A stretch of DNA of 33,299 nucleotides from Promethearchaeia archaeon (GCA_029856085.1 JAHQWI010000113.1:1-33299), one strand, 5' to 3'; shown: positions 8,867-18,556, counted from the stretch's first letter. Translations and numbers: made by a program. Notes: a model not told the origin generated them from the letters alone.

Positions 8867-10723
8867 ATGATTCCAAAAAAAATGGAAAAGTTACTTAACG
8901 AACGATTACCGAAAGCTACTCTTAAAACCCATCTTAAAAAAGATAATGGAAAGTGTTATTTAGAATTTAGTAATGTAGATGAACATCTTTTATCCAGACT
9001 TGGAATTATTGTTGATAAATTAGGACCTTACCTCGTTTCATGCATTTGGGATGAAAAATCACCAATAGAAATTGGGGGTTATCTTGTAGTCGACAATCTA
9101 AGTATGGGGCAACCGAGTATGGGGGGAATTAGGATGCTACCTAATATAACACCTTCAGATATTCATAATTTAGCTAGAGGTATGACATTAAAAAATGCAG
9201 CGGCTAATCTTCCCTACGGTGGAGGGAAGTCTGGGATCGTTGCGGAGAGAGATATCACTATAGAGCATCGGAATGAAATTATTCATGGTTTTGCTAAATT
9301 AATACACCGATATATCGACATTTATTTGCCCGGACCAGATGTTGGCACTAATGATGCTGATATGAAGACTATTGCAACAGAAAATGGTATAGATTGCGTT
9401 CTATCGAAACCTGCTGACATGGGGGGTAATCGAATTGATGAACTCGGTGCAGCTGCGGGAGGTGTGGTTATTGCATTACAAACATTATTAGAAATCATGC
9501 CTAGATTAAGAGTACTCTCTCAATTTGCTAATTTAGAAATTCCAGAATCTAATGATCTTAAAGTCTTAATTCAGGGTTTTGGTGCTGTTGGAGCACATGC
9601 TGCACGCATAATGAAAGAAAGAATCCCTGAAGCTAAGGTAATCGGTATAAGCGATTTAGAAGGTTATTTATATAATAAATCTGGTTTGCCGATTAATGAA
9701 CTTTTCAAATTATGGGAAGAAAAAAGCCTAGTAACTAATAATTATTTTCGAGAAAAAATAATATCAGAAGGCTATAAACACCCTACCAAATTTTCGACAA
9801 ATCGAAATAACTTACTCCTTGAGAATGCCTTTTGTTTAATCCCTGCAGCTCCTGTTTTTAACTATTTAGGTGTACGTCTTTCTGAATCTCCCTCAATAAC
9901 GGTTGACCGTATGGGTGACTGGGCGTTAATTGTAGAAGGAGCTAACACATACAGTCCAGATCCAAACAGAAAGGCTGCACGAACTCGAATGGAACAAATT
10001 GTATATAGAGAGAAAGGTGTAATGATCGCCAATGATTACTTAGTTAATTCTGGTGGTGTAATCTTTGCTGCTCAAGAACATCTTATTAAATCACCGGATT
10101 ATTTACAAATACCTGAAGAAATGTTAGGCAATAGTAAGGTTGTAGAAAAATGGTTGAAAGATCATGCAAAAGATTTTTCTGAGCTGTCAAAACGGCGCTT
10201 AAAAGCTGGAGAGGAATATAGAGAAGATGTTATTCATCACAATATGATTGAATTAGTTGATTTACTAGCAGCGAATCCAGATATGCTCCCTTCAACAGCA
10301 GCCGAACGTATTAGTCTTCAACGTTTAACCGCTAAGGAAAGTGAACGTACGGCAAAAGATATTATGATTTCAATACCAACTATTGATGTAAATAGCAGGA
10401 TCCAAGAAGCTGCTGCCTTAATGATTGGAAAAAATAGTGGAATAATCGCTGTACTTTCTCACGATAAGCTTGTAGGAGTAGTAACAGATTGGGATGTAAC
10501 TTCTGCCGTAGCTACTAATAGTTGTGATGTCGTACTTGAAAAAGTAATGACTAAGGATGTCATTACGGCATCTCCAGAGTTTTCTATCCTAGATATTGTT
10601 CGAGAACTAGAGCAATATCAAATTTCTGCGATGCCTGTAGTGGAACAAGGAAAAGTGTTAGGTATGGTTAATTCAGATCTAATAACACAACGCTATTTCT
10701 TAGAATATTTACAAACTCTCTAA
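8867..10723 (+). CDS. Glu/Leu/Phe/Val-type dehydrogenase fused to a C-terminal CBS-domain pair
   Basis: MTLKNAAANLPYGGGKSGI, PGPDVGTNDADMKTIA, VLIQGFGAVGAHAARIM, VEGANTYSPD; then AKDIMISIPTIDVNSRIQEAAALMIGKNSGIIAV...VMTKDVITASPEFSILDIVRELEQYQISAMPVVEQGKVLGMVNSDLI. Confidence 0.92.
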   Translation: MIPKKMEKLLNERLPKATLKTHLKKDNGKCYLEFSNVDEHLLSRLGIIVDKLGPYLVSCIWDEKSPIEIGGYLVVDNLSMGQPSMGGIRMLPNITPSDIHNLARGMTLKNAAANLPYGGGKSGIVAERDITIEHRNEIIHGFAKLIHRYIDIYLPGPDVGTNDADMKTIATENGIDCVLSKPADMGGNRIDELGAAAGGVVIALQTLLEIMPRLRVLSQFANLEIPESNDLKVLIQGFGAVGAHAARIMKERIPEAKVIGISDLEGYLYNKSGLPINELFKLWEEKSLVTNNYFREKIISEGYKHPTKFSTNRNNLLLENAFCLIPAAPVFNYLGVRLSESPSITVDRMGDWALIVEGANTYSPDPNRKAARTRMEQIVYREKGVMIANDYLVNSGGVIFAAQEHLIKSPDYLQIPEEMLGNSKVVEKWLKDHAKDFSELSKRRLKAGEEYREDVIHHNMIELVDLLAANPDMLPSTAAERISLQRLTAKESERTAKDIMISIPTIDVNSRIQEAAALMIGKNSGIIAVLSHDKLVGVVTDWDVTSAVATNSCDVVLEKVMTKDVITASPEFSILDIVRELEQYQISAMPVVEQGKVLGMVNSDLITQRYFLEYLQTL

Positions 10724-10726
10724 TAA

Positions 10727-11857
10727 TTAATAATATTTCAATATTTTATATAAAGTATCTCTCTGAGCTGGTTTCTTGCCAGCTGCTTTAATTATTTTAA
10801 TAATTTCTTCTGGAGCCAAATACTGACCAAATTCCGCTCCAGCACTTCTTGATATATTTTCCTCCATTAAGGTTCCTGAAAAATCGTTTACACCATAATT
10901 TAAAGAGACTTGAGCAAGTCGAGGTCCAAGTTTTACCCAAGAGCATTGTAAATTATCAATGTAATTATTTAGAAATATTCGAGACAAACAAAATAATTTT
11001 AAATCTGCCATCCCATAACTTGGTTTTAAGGGATGATCTTCTAATCTAGATAAAATAGGATTTTCTTTTACAAATGGTAAAGGTACGAACTCTGTAAATC
11101 CATTAGTCTCCTTCTGAATACCTTTCAAAACTTCTAAATGTTTAATCCTATCCTCCAGAGATTCAATATGTCCATACATTATAGTTGAAGTTGTTGGGAT
11201 TTCCAGGTTATGTGCCATAGTGATAATATCAATCCATTGCTGCGTGGAAATTTTATTAGGGCATACAATTTTCCTAATTTCATCAACTAAAATCTCAGAT
11301 GCCGTTCCTGGAATTGAATCTAATCCTGCTTTTTTTAGCTCTTTTAAGGTATTTTCTATTGAACTTCCATATAATTTCGACATGAAGTAGATTTCTTGTG
11401 GAGAAAATGCATGGGTATGCATATTTCTATCAACATTTTTAACCACTTTGAGAATATCTAAATAAAAATCAAAATTTAATTCAGGATTTATTCCACCTTG
11501 AATACACACTTCTGAGCAATTTGAATTTTTCGCTTCAAATACTCTATCTCTAATTTCATCTAAAGATAGTAAAAACGCATCTTTGTGATTAGCTGGTAAA
11601 CTAAATGAGCAAAATTTACAACCCTGAAAACATATATTTGTAAAATTTATATTTCGATTAATCACAAAAGTTATGATATCTTCTTTCTTTTCAAAACAAA
11701 TTTTATTTGCTACATACTGTAATGCAAAAAATTCTTTTCCACTAACTTTTAATAATTTTAACGCTTCATTAGAGGAAATTTCTTCATTTTTCAACGCTTT
11801 TTCTAAAATTTCCTTTATATCCGTTTTTATTTGACTGAACATCTGAGAAGCTAACAT
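10727..11857 (-). CDS. cofH: Fo synthase subunit CofH (radical SAM)
   Basis: NICFQGCKFCSFSLP radical SAM motif; ending GVNDFSGTLMEENISRSAGAEFGQYLAPEEIIKIIKAAGKKPAQRDTLY as in CofH; paired with CofG. Confidence 0.92.
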   Translation of the reverse strand: MLASQMFSQIKTDIKEILEKALKNEEISSNEALKLLKVSGKEFFALQYVANKICFEKKEDIITFVINRNINFTNICFQGCKFCSFSLPANHKDAFLLSLDEIRDRVFEAKNSNCSEVCIQGGINPELNFDFYLDILKVVKNVDRNMHTHAFSPQEIYFMSKLYGSSIENTLKELKKAGLDSIPGTASEILVDEIRKIVCPNKISTQQWIDIITMAHNLEIPTTSTIMYGHIESLEDRIKHLEVLKGIQKETNGFTEFVPLPFVKENPILSRLEDHPLKPSYGMADLKLFCLSRIFLNNYIDNLQCSWVKLGPRLAQVSLNYGVNDFSGTLMEENISRSAGAEFGQYLAPEEIIKIIKAAGKKPAQRDTLYKILKYY

Positions 11858-12960
11858 TAATAATTTATATTATCTATAGTTTTTTTAATACTTTTTGGGC
11901 AAAAGCCTTTTTTATTTATAAACTTATCATAGATTGGGAGCCTCTCTTTAAGTATATAACCTTTAGATCCACAGATATTTTTTAATTCATCAATCTGAGG
12001 CCACTTATGTTCTGGATTTATATAATCTAAAGTAACTGGAGATATCCCGCCAAAATCATTTATTCCCATTTCAATTAGTTCTTTTTCATATCCAGATATT
12101 AGATTAGGTGGAACTTGGATGGAAATTTCATTTTCAAAAATAATTTTCGCAATCCCTACAATTCTTAAAATATCTTCAATTTTAATTGCTATTTTTGGTT
12201 TATACAAAATACCTGGTTTTTCTACAAAGTTTTGGATTATTACCTCTTGTATATGGCCATAGGATTCGTAAATGCTTTTAATTAATAACAAATCTCTTAT
12301 TCTATCATCGAAAGATTCTCCAATCCCTAATAATAATCCTGTGGTAAAGGGTATTTTTAATTTTCCTGCATTATTTATATGCTCAATCCGTTTAGAAGGG
12401 ATTTTTCCTGGTGATTGTTCATGTACCTCACCTTTCTTGAATAATTTCATACTAGTACTCTCAAGCATCAAACCCATACTAGCGTTATAATCTTTTAATA
12501 GTCTCAATTCATCAAAAGTAAGTATTCCTAAATTAGTGTGAGGTAATAGATTAAAATCTAATAAATATGCAGTTATATCCTTTACAAATTCAATAAAATC
12601 ACTACAATCTCTTTTTTTTAGTTCATCCTTCACTTCCTTAAAACTATCAGGTTTTTCTCCAGACATTATTAAAGCTTCTTTACAATTGAAGCTAATACCT
12701 CTCTGGATTATAGTTTGCATTTGCTCGTTTCCAAGTAATATGATATTTCGTTCTCCATCTATTTTAGGAATTTTATGGTTATAGAAACAATAACTACAGA
12801 AATTTTGACAATAATTTGATAATGAGAGTGTAAAATTTTTTGAATAAGTAATCACAAATCTTTTTTCGTTTGGTACTGCGGATTTTATATCTTTGACTTT
12901 CTCTCTTAATTTTTTAATAGAAAGACTTTTTAGCAGTTCAATTTTTTCTTCATTCATCAT
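11857..12960 (-). CDS. cofG: Fo synthase subunit CofG (radical SAM)
   Basis: NYCQNFCSYCFYNHKIPK; TTGLLLGIGES; GINDFGGISPVTLDYINPEHKWPQI, characteristic of CofG. Confidence 0.92.
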   Translation of the reverse strand: MMNEEKIELLKSLSIKKLREKVKDIKSAVPNEKRFVITYSKNFTLSLSNYCQNFCSYCFYNHKIPKIDGERNIILLGNEQMQTIIQRGISFNCKEALIMSGEKPDSFKEVKDELKKRDCSDFIEFVKDITAYLLDFNLLPHTNLGILTFDELRLLKDYNASMGLMLESTSMKLFKKGEVHEQSPGKIPSKRIEHINNAGKLKIPFTTGLLLGIGESFDDRIRDLLLIKSIYESYGHIQEVIIQNFVEKPGILYKPKIAIKIEDILRIVGIAKIIFENEISIQVPPNLISGYEKELIEMGINDFGGISPVTLDYINPEHKWPQIDELKNICGSKGYILKERLPIYDKFINKKGFCPKSIKKTIDNINY

Positions 12961-13625
12961 TGCTTCCTACGATATCTTAAAATTACATAATTATTCCTGT
13001 TATTTATTTCGATTAAATCAAATCTTAATGCTTCAGTCATTTTATCAAAACCTATTCCCTCCACTAAACTAATTGCTTCTTTCCCCCCTACAATCCAAGG
13101 TGCTATAGTAAGTCTTATTTCATCAATTAAATCTTCTTCTATAAAACTCCAATTCAAATTTCCTCCACCTTCTAGTAAAATAGAATTTATTCCACAATCC
13201 TTTAAAAGTGGCATGAGTTTTTTTAAATCTACACGTTTTCTCGTTCCCGCTTTGATAACTTTAACTTTTTTCTCTTCATACTTTTTTATCTCATTGAGAG
13301 ATACGTTTTCAGTTGTGCAAATTATTGTAGGATAAATCTCTGGTTGAAAAGAAATGACATTGGATTCAATTGGGATGGTAAGGTTGCTATCTACAACAAT
13401 TCTATAGTAGCCAGTATGGTCATAAAATTTAATATGCAATTTTGGATTATCTTTTAAAATTGTACCTTTCCCAACCATTATAGCATCAACCTGTGTTCTT
13501 AATTTATGAACTTCTTTCCAATCAACTTCATCAGATAACTCCGGATCTCCCGTTTTAGAAGCAATTTTTCCATCGATCGTCATCGCTGAGCTTAATATGA
13601 TATATGGTTTTTCAGTTTCTCTCAA
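12957..13625 (-). CDS. arfC: 2,5-diamino-6-(ribosylamino)-4(3H)-pyrimidinone 5'-phosphate reductase (RibD C-terminal-like)
   Basis: PYIILSSAMTIDGKIASKTGDPELSDEVDWKEVHKLRTQVDAIMVGKGTILKDNPKL; LLEGGGNLNWSFIEEDLIDEIRLTIAPWIVGG. Confidence 0.9.
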   Translation of the reverse strand: MRETEKPYIILSSAMTIDGKIASKTGDPELSDEVDWKEVHKLRTQVDAIMVGKGTILKDNPKLHIKFYDHTGYYRIVVDSNLTIPIESNVISFQPEIYPTIICTTENVSLNEIKKYEEKKVKVIKAGTRKRVDLKKLMPLLKDCGINSILLEGGGNLNWSFIEEDLIDEIRLTIAPWIVGGKEAISLVEGIGFDKMTEALRFDLIEINNRNNYVILRYRRKQ

Positions 13626-14781
13626 ATACCACTTCTCCTTTTATATAGGTTTTTATAATATTTTCTGATCTTGTTCTTTGAACAATTAAATCAAGGATAT
13701 TGCTTTCATCTAGCTCATTTATGTAAAGGTTTGAATCATTTAAGTTTATCACGAAGAAATCTGCATATCTTCCTACTGATATAGCACCATGTTTAGTCTC
13801 CAAATGAAAGTTTTTAGCTGCATTAATTGTCACCATTTTTAATAATTCTTTAGAGGTTAATTGTATTGTTTTATCATAACTCCCTAAAACCCTTGAAATT
13901 CGATATAAATAACGCATTTCTTCAAATAAATCAGAATTATTAGCCATTAAATTATCTGTTCCTAAAGATATAGGGATTTTTAATCTTAGAATTTCTGTAA
14001 TAGGTGGAAATCCCACTCCAAAATATCCATTACATCGAGGACATAAAACTAATGATATCTTTTCTTTTTGAATTCTTTCTAAATCCTCCTTAATAAATTT
14101 TGTTCCATGAACGATTATATCAACTAAATTATCGTTAAACAAATCACTTATTAACCTTAAATTGCGATTTCTTTCAGCGCAATGGCAAGAAATTAGTTTT
14201 TTAGTATTTTGTTTTGATTTAGAAACGAATTTCTTATTGTTAGCAGAAATTTTGTCATAACTAGCCAATCCAAGACCATCCGCTAATTCAAAAATTAAAT
14301 CTATTTCACTCTCATCCATAAATCGACCGAAAATTAAACAATTAATTGGAAATTGTTCTATAGATTTTTTTAAAAGCTTTACACCATCAACACCCCCTTC
14401 CCTGAAATCAATAAAACAAGTTATTCCATTTGAAAGCATTTCTAAGGTTGCATTTTTAATACCTTTAATTATGATCTCTTCAGAAGTTTGCCTAAGCAAT
14501 TTATGCTTGAGACCAAACGGTGGTGCTACAACTTCAGCTAAGTCTTTATTAAATCCTAATTCTTTCGCAAAATTATCTCCAATATGGGTATGAGAATTAA
14601 TTAAACCTGGCAATAATATATGATTTTGCATGTTTTCCGCAATTTCGATAGATGTTTCTGGATTTTTATGATTAATTTCAAAAATAATTCCATTTTCATC
14701 TATTTCTATAAAAACATCTCTCTTAAGCACTAAATCCTCTCCGATTAGTGCAAATTTGCTGAAAACTCTTTTATTGGGCAT
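13612..14781 (-). CDS. Metal-dependent amidohydrolase (COG0402-like deaminase family)
   Basis: HILLPGLINSHTHIGD; SCHCAE; IIVHGTKF; ISLGTDNLMANNSDLFEEMRYL; AISVGRYADFFVINL. Overlaps the ArfC-like gene by 14 nt. Confidence 0.88.
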   Translation of the reverse strand: MPNKRVFSKFALIGEDLVLKRDVFIEIDENGIIFEINHKNPETSIEIAENMQNHILLPGLINSHTHIGDNFAKELGFNKDLAEVVAPPFGLKHKLLRQTSEEIIIKGIKNATLEMLSNGITCFIDFREGGVDGVKLLKKSIEQFPINCLIFGRFMDESEIDLIFELADGLGLASYDKISANNKKFVSKSKQNTKKLISCHCAERNRNLRLISDLFNDNLVDIIVHGTKFIKEDLERIQKEKISLVLCPRCNGYFGVGFPPITEILRLKIPISLGTDNLMANNSDLFEEMRYLYRISRVLGSYDKTIQLTSKELLKMVTINAAKNFHLETKHGAISVGRYADFFVINLNDSNLYINELDESNILDLIVQRTRSENIIKTYIKGEVVFERN

Positions 14782-14854
14782 ATACTTGAGAAAATCAAAT
14801 TATTTGAAAGATATAATATAAAATATATCTAATCTTTTTTAAGAATAGAGAAAA

Positions 14855-14874
14855 TAAAAATAAATATTTAAAAC
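14855..14874 (+). promoter_or_regulatory. Candidate archaeal promoter (aaataaatatttaaaactgg region) upstream of mptA
   Basis: TATA-like sequence about 30-45 nt before ATG 14902, compatible with a short-leader transcript; weak in an AT-rich background. Confidence 0.35.
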
Positions 14875-14901
14875 TGGTGTTTCAAAATTCATAAATTTAA
14901 A

Positions 14902-15846
14902 ATGGATTTACAGGATTCTGATTCAGCAATAGATATTGCTATAGATAAAGTTGGAATAGTTGAAATGGAGAAAAAAGTTGAAATCGTACAAGAGAACAAA
15001 AATTACTCTTTTTATCCTAAGATTTCAGCATTAATCGATCTTCCTGCCCAACAGCGCGGTATCCATATGTCGCGAACTACTGAAACCATAGAGGAAGTTA
15101 TAAATGAAGTAATATATAAACCAACTCCTACAATTGAATTGGTAGGTGATAGAATTGTTAAAAGGTTACTAGAACAACATCCATACACTTCAAAAGCAGA
15201 AGTAAAATTAGAGGGAAAGATTATCGTACAAGTAAGAGAAAATAACACTAGGAACATCCAAAAATCTTACAGTATTAGTTCCTACGTCAATGCTAACAGA
15301 AAATCGTCTGATGAAATTGAATATCTCTACTTCATTGGAGCAAGTGCTGTGGGGATGACAGTATGTCCCTGTGCAAAAGAAATGTCTCAAGAATACGCCA
15401 CAGAAATTATTAAAACTAGAAAAGATATAAAAATCAATGATGAAGATCTTAAGAAATTAATAAATATACTCCCCTTTTCCTCACATAATCAAAGATCCAT
15501 TGGTACTATTATGGTTCAAATAAAAGACTTAACTGGTCAAAAGATTGATGTTTTAGATATCATTGATGTAATTGAAGAATCTATGAGTGGCAAGATACAA
15601 TCTGTATTAAAAAGACCTGAAGAAGCCGAATTAGTAAGAAGTGCTCATTTAAAACCTTTATTCTCCGAAGATGTTATCAGGGAAATGGCAAAAAATTTCA
15701 TTTTGAGAGACTTTCCAAACATAGAAGATAATTATGAAATAATATTTAAAGTTGAATCTTTTGAAAGTATTCATGTCCATAATGTATATGCTGAATTAAA
15801 AACTACGATTGGGGATTTAAAGGAAAGGTTAAAAATAAAAAATTAA
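14902..15846 (+). CDS. mptA: GTP cyclohydrolase MptA / FolE2 family
   Basis: LPAQQRGIHMSRTTETIEEVI; GMTVCPCAKEM; LPFSSHNQRSIGTIMV, canonical FolE2/MptA motifs. Confidence 0.92.
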   Translation: MDLQDSDSAIDIAIDKVGIVEMEKKVEIVQENKNYSFYPKISALIDLPAQQRGIHMSRTTETIEEVINEVIYKPTPTIELVGDRIVKRLLEQHPYTSKAEVKLEGKIIVQVRENNTRNIQKSYSISSYVNANRKSSDEIEYLYFIGASAVGMTVCPCAKEMSQEYATEIIKTRKDIKINDEDLKKLINILPFSSHNQRSIGTIMVQIKDLTGQKIDVLDIIDVIEESMSGKIQSVLKRPEEAELVRSAHLKPLFSEDVIREMAKNFILRDFPNIEDNYEIIFKVESFESIHVHNVYAELKTTIGDLKERLKIKN

Positions 15847-15871
15847 ACTACTTAGATTTCTCTAGGGAATC

Positions 15872-17077
15872 CTATTTCTTATTATTCACAAAGTGTTTTA
15901 AGACGATTATATAATTTTTTACTGTTAAAATTTTTGGATTCTTTCGATAATTCACTGGAATTGGGGCATTACATCGAGAGCAGAGATTTGAACTTCGTAA
16001 CCAATCCTTAAATTCGTCTGCGTGAGCAGGATATCGACAATTAGGACACAATATTATTCCTCTTCCTCTGTCTTCAGGGATTTTCGGTAATTTAAAACAG
16101 AAGATACATTTAAAATCCTCTGTTGATAAGCGTGCGGCTTTTGGCTTATATTGATTAAAATTTGTTATTTTTCTAGTACTTTGTTTACTTCTTACTTGTG
16201 TTCCCGTTGGACCTCTACTTGTAGTTCTATTTGTTGTTTTAGATCTTGATGTTGTAGATCGTCTTTGTGATGTTGGTGTTGATCTTGATGAATAACTAGC
16301 TGATCTTGATCTATTAGTTACAGTTCTATTTGAGGGTGTTGGAGATGATCTTGTTGTTGTTCGAGTGCTTTCTCTATATCTTCGAGGAGTTGTATTTCTT
16401 CTAGGTGATGCCAATTGATTTAACCTATTTGTACGTTGTGTTATGTAATCTCTTGTTAATTGGGGTAACCGTGATCGCGTCCCAAATAATCCAGGGATAA
16501 TAATTATTAATATAGTACTGATAAGCAATGCTAAAAGATTAAGATCTATTAAAAAATGAAGAGGTATTAAATGGAGTTCATAGAAGTCGATAAGTGAATA
16601 AAAGCTTATCCAATAAATAATTATAAAAAACAGAATTGAGATACCTAAAATATATCCAAATTTACGTGCATTTACGGATTTCGTTCCAAAATAAATTACA
16701 TTATATTTTTTGAAACAACGATATAGAGAAATTGACCCATATAATATATAAGGAAATCCAAATAGAATACTCCACCAGCTTAAATACAAATCTGTATCTT
16801 CTAGAAGATTTTCTCCCAATAAACCTGTAAAATTTCCCCAGATTGAATAAAAAATTCCAATAAAAACAGGAGCAATTGTAAAAAATGCAGTATTATGAGG
16901 TGAATTAAATTCGCGATATTGCTTAATATTTTTTAAAACCTTAAATGAAAATATTAGCCAGATTCCAATTAACAACCAACTTACAAAGACATTAACAGAA
17001 TTTAGAATAGCACCATGTATTATGCCGATAATTGAAAATGCAATTAATAGTAGAGCTATTGATTTAGTTTTCACCAC
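15872..17077 (-). CDS. Multi-pass membrane protein with SR/T-rich linker and C-terminal RING-like zinc finger; candidate E3 of the adjacent ubiquitin-like system
   Basis: About 6 hydrophobic segments (ALLLIAFSIIGIIHGAIL; FVSWLLIGIWLIFSF; FFTIAPVFIGIFYSIW; SILFGFPYILYGSISLY; GYILGISILFFIIIYWISF; LLALLISTILIIIIPGLFG), then a Ser/Thr/Arg low-complexity region, then CIFCFKLPKIPEDRGRGIILCPNCRYPAHADEFKDWLRSSNLCSRCNAPIP. Same strand and just downstream of the JAMM gene. Confidence 0.75.
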   Translation of the reverse strand: MVKTKSIALLLIAFSIIGIIHGAILNSVNVFVSWLLIGIWLIFSFKVLKNIKQYREFNSPHNTAFFTIAPVFIGIFYSIWGNFTGLLGENLLEDTDLYLSWWSILFGFPYILYGSISLYRCFKKYNVIYFGTKSVNARKFGYILGISILFFIIIYWISFYSLIDFYELHLIPLHFLIDLNLLALLISTILIIIIPGLFGTRSRLPQLTRDYITQRTNRLNQLASPRRNTTPRRYRESTRTTTRSSPTPSNRTVTNRSRSASYSSRSTPTSQRRSTTSRSKTTNRTTSRGPTGTQVRSKQSTRKITNFNQYKPKAARLSTEDFKCIFCFKLPKIPEDRGRGIILCPNCRYPAHADEFKDWLRSSNLCSRCNAPIPVNYRKNPKILTVKNYIIVLKHFVNNKK

Positions 17078-17106
17078 GGCTTAATAACCTCCTTCTATAT
17101 CATAAT

Positions 17107-17934
17107 TTAATCTTCGTCATATTCTAAATAAACTGGTTTCCCTTGAATAATAGGATTCATAAATGCTAAGATATCTGGTAACATTCGTATGTCTAATGAG
17201 CCTTTAATTCCATATAATAATGGATACCAAGTTTTTGTCTTCAGATTTGCTCGATAAATCTCAAAACCCGCTGAAGTTCCATCAATAAGGTAAGGATCAA
17301 TAACAAGTGCAACGGCTTTATCCCAGAGTTTTTGATATCTTTCTTGAGTGCCTATATCTTCACTAGACATGAAACAGCCAAAAGTTGGATGTGAATGATA
17401 CCATCCACACAAAAATAATTTCTGTTTTTTAATATCTCTATAAGCTCTCACATAATTCTTATAATCTTTAATTTCTGCATAAACTGCGGTTCCATGCCCC
17501 ATTGGGTAAGCATCTTCGATATGTAGTATATCATTTTTATCTAATTTTCCTCCAAGAAGCCCTATAACTTCCACCCAATTTACTTTTGGAATCTTATTAT
17601 TAGCATATTTAAGCGCATGGCTTGCTATTTTAAGGATTGCTTTTAATGATATATAGATTTCCTTTTGGATTTCCAGTTCAATTTGAGTTTCAACATTTTT
17701 TTTCTCTATCATTTTAGCTGTAGGTTCTTTTGAATGTTTTATAATTGGTTTAGCATTTGATTTCTGTGTAAGCATAGAAGTGATTTCTTCTGTTAATTCT
17801 TCTTCTTCTAATTTAAGCTCTTCACATATTTCATCTAATAATTCTTTTTTTATTTTTTCCTTAATTTTCCTCTTAATTTGATCTTTTATTGAATTATTAG
17901 ATAATTGTTTTTCTTCCATTAGGAAAATCACCAC
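17107..17934 (-). CDS. Rpn11/CSN5-like JAB1/MPN+/JAMM metalloprotease (candidate deubiquitinase)
   Basis: Full JAMM motif CGWYHSHPTFGCFMSSEDIGTQERYQ with upstream catalytic-type Glu (VNWVEVIGLLGG); ALVIDPYL as in Rpn11-type proteins; charged N-terminal extension. Confidence 0.95.
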   Translation of the reverse strand: MVIFLMEEKQLSNNSIKDQIKRKIKEKIKKELLDEICEELKLEEEELTEEITSMLTQKSNAKPIIKHSKEPTAKMIEKKNVETQIELEIQKEIYISLKAILKIASHALKYANNKIPKVNWVEVIGLLGGKLDKNDILHIEDAYPMGHGTAVYAEIKDYKNYVRAYRDIKKQKLFLCGWYHSHPTFGCFMSSEDIGTQERYQKLWDKAVALVIDPYLIDGTSAGFEIYRANLKTKTWYPLLYGIKGSLDIRMLPDILAFMNPIIQGKPVYLEYDED

Positions 17935-18455
17935 TTCTTATTTGCATACTTTTTTACTAAGTTTTTAACTTTTTTCTCGAAAAACTTAGGATTTTTCATC
18001 ATTTCTATTGCTGCTTTTTTATTAAAAACATCTGTTGGATTTACATATTTACCACGGGTGTTTAACATAGCAATTATTGCTTGAACAACTGTTACTGCTT
18101 TTTTTGATGGGCTCCATCCACCTTTTTTACCAATTAGAGAGGGATCTACTAAAGCTAAACAAATATTCCTCTGTCCTTTATATTCGGTAGGTTTTGGCCA
18201 AAAATTTGGATGCCATATTGGAGTATGCATTCTTACAAAAGGCGGTTGTTTAGGATACTGAGTAGGAAATTTCATTTCCAATTTAAAGACCCCCCCCCCA
18301 TATGCAGTACCCTTAGGACCTTTTATAGCTAGAGCTAAATGGTCAATACTCTTCTTTTTAGGATTAAATGGTTTTAATTGAACAATGGTTCCTTCCTTAA
18401 GCATTTTTTTTAATCCTGCAAAATCTTGGGAAATACGACTACTTCTTATACTCAT
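17928..18455 (-). CDS. E2 ubiquitin-conjugating enzyme-like (UBC fold)
   Basis: IKGPKGTAYGGGVFKLEMKFPTQYPKQPPFVRMHTPIWHPNFW...RNICLALVDPSLIGKKGGWSPSKKAVTVVQAIIAML: HPN motif and catalytic Cys in 'NICL'. Confidence 0.96.
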   Translation of the reverse strand: MSIRSSRISQDFAGLKKMLKEGTIVQLKPFNPKKKSIDHLALAIKGPKGTAYGGGVFKLEMKFPTQYPKQPPFVRMHTPIWHPNFWPKPTEYKGQRNICLALVDPSLIGKKGGWSPSKKAVTVVQAIIAMLNTRGKYVNPTDVFNKKAAIEMMKNPKFFEKKVKNLVKKYANKKW

Positions 18456-18556
18456 TTTTTCATACCTTTTTATTATTTCTTCTAATTCTTTATTATTATA
18501 TTTTTTTTTAATGTTTTTTTGTTAAATTTTATATAAAATATTTTTTGGTTAAATTC

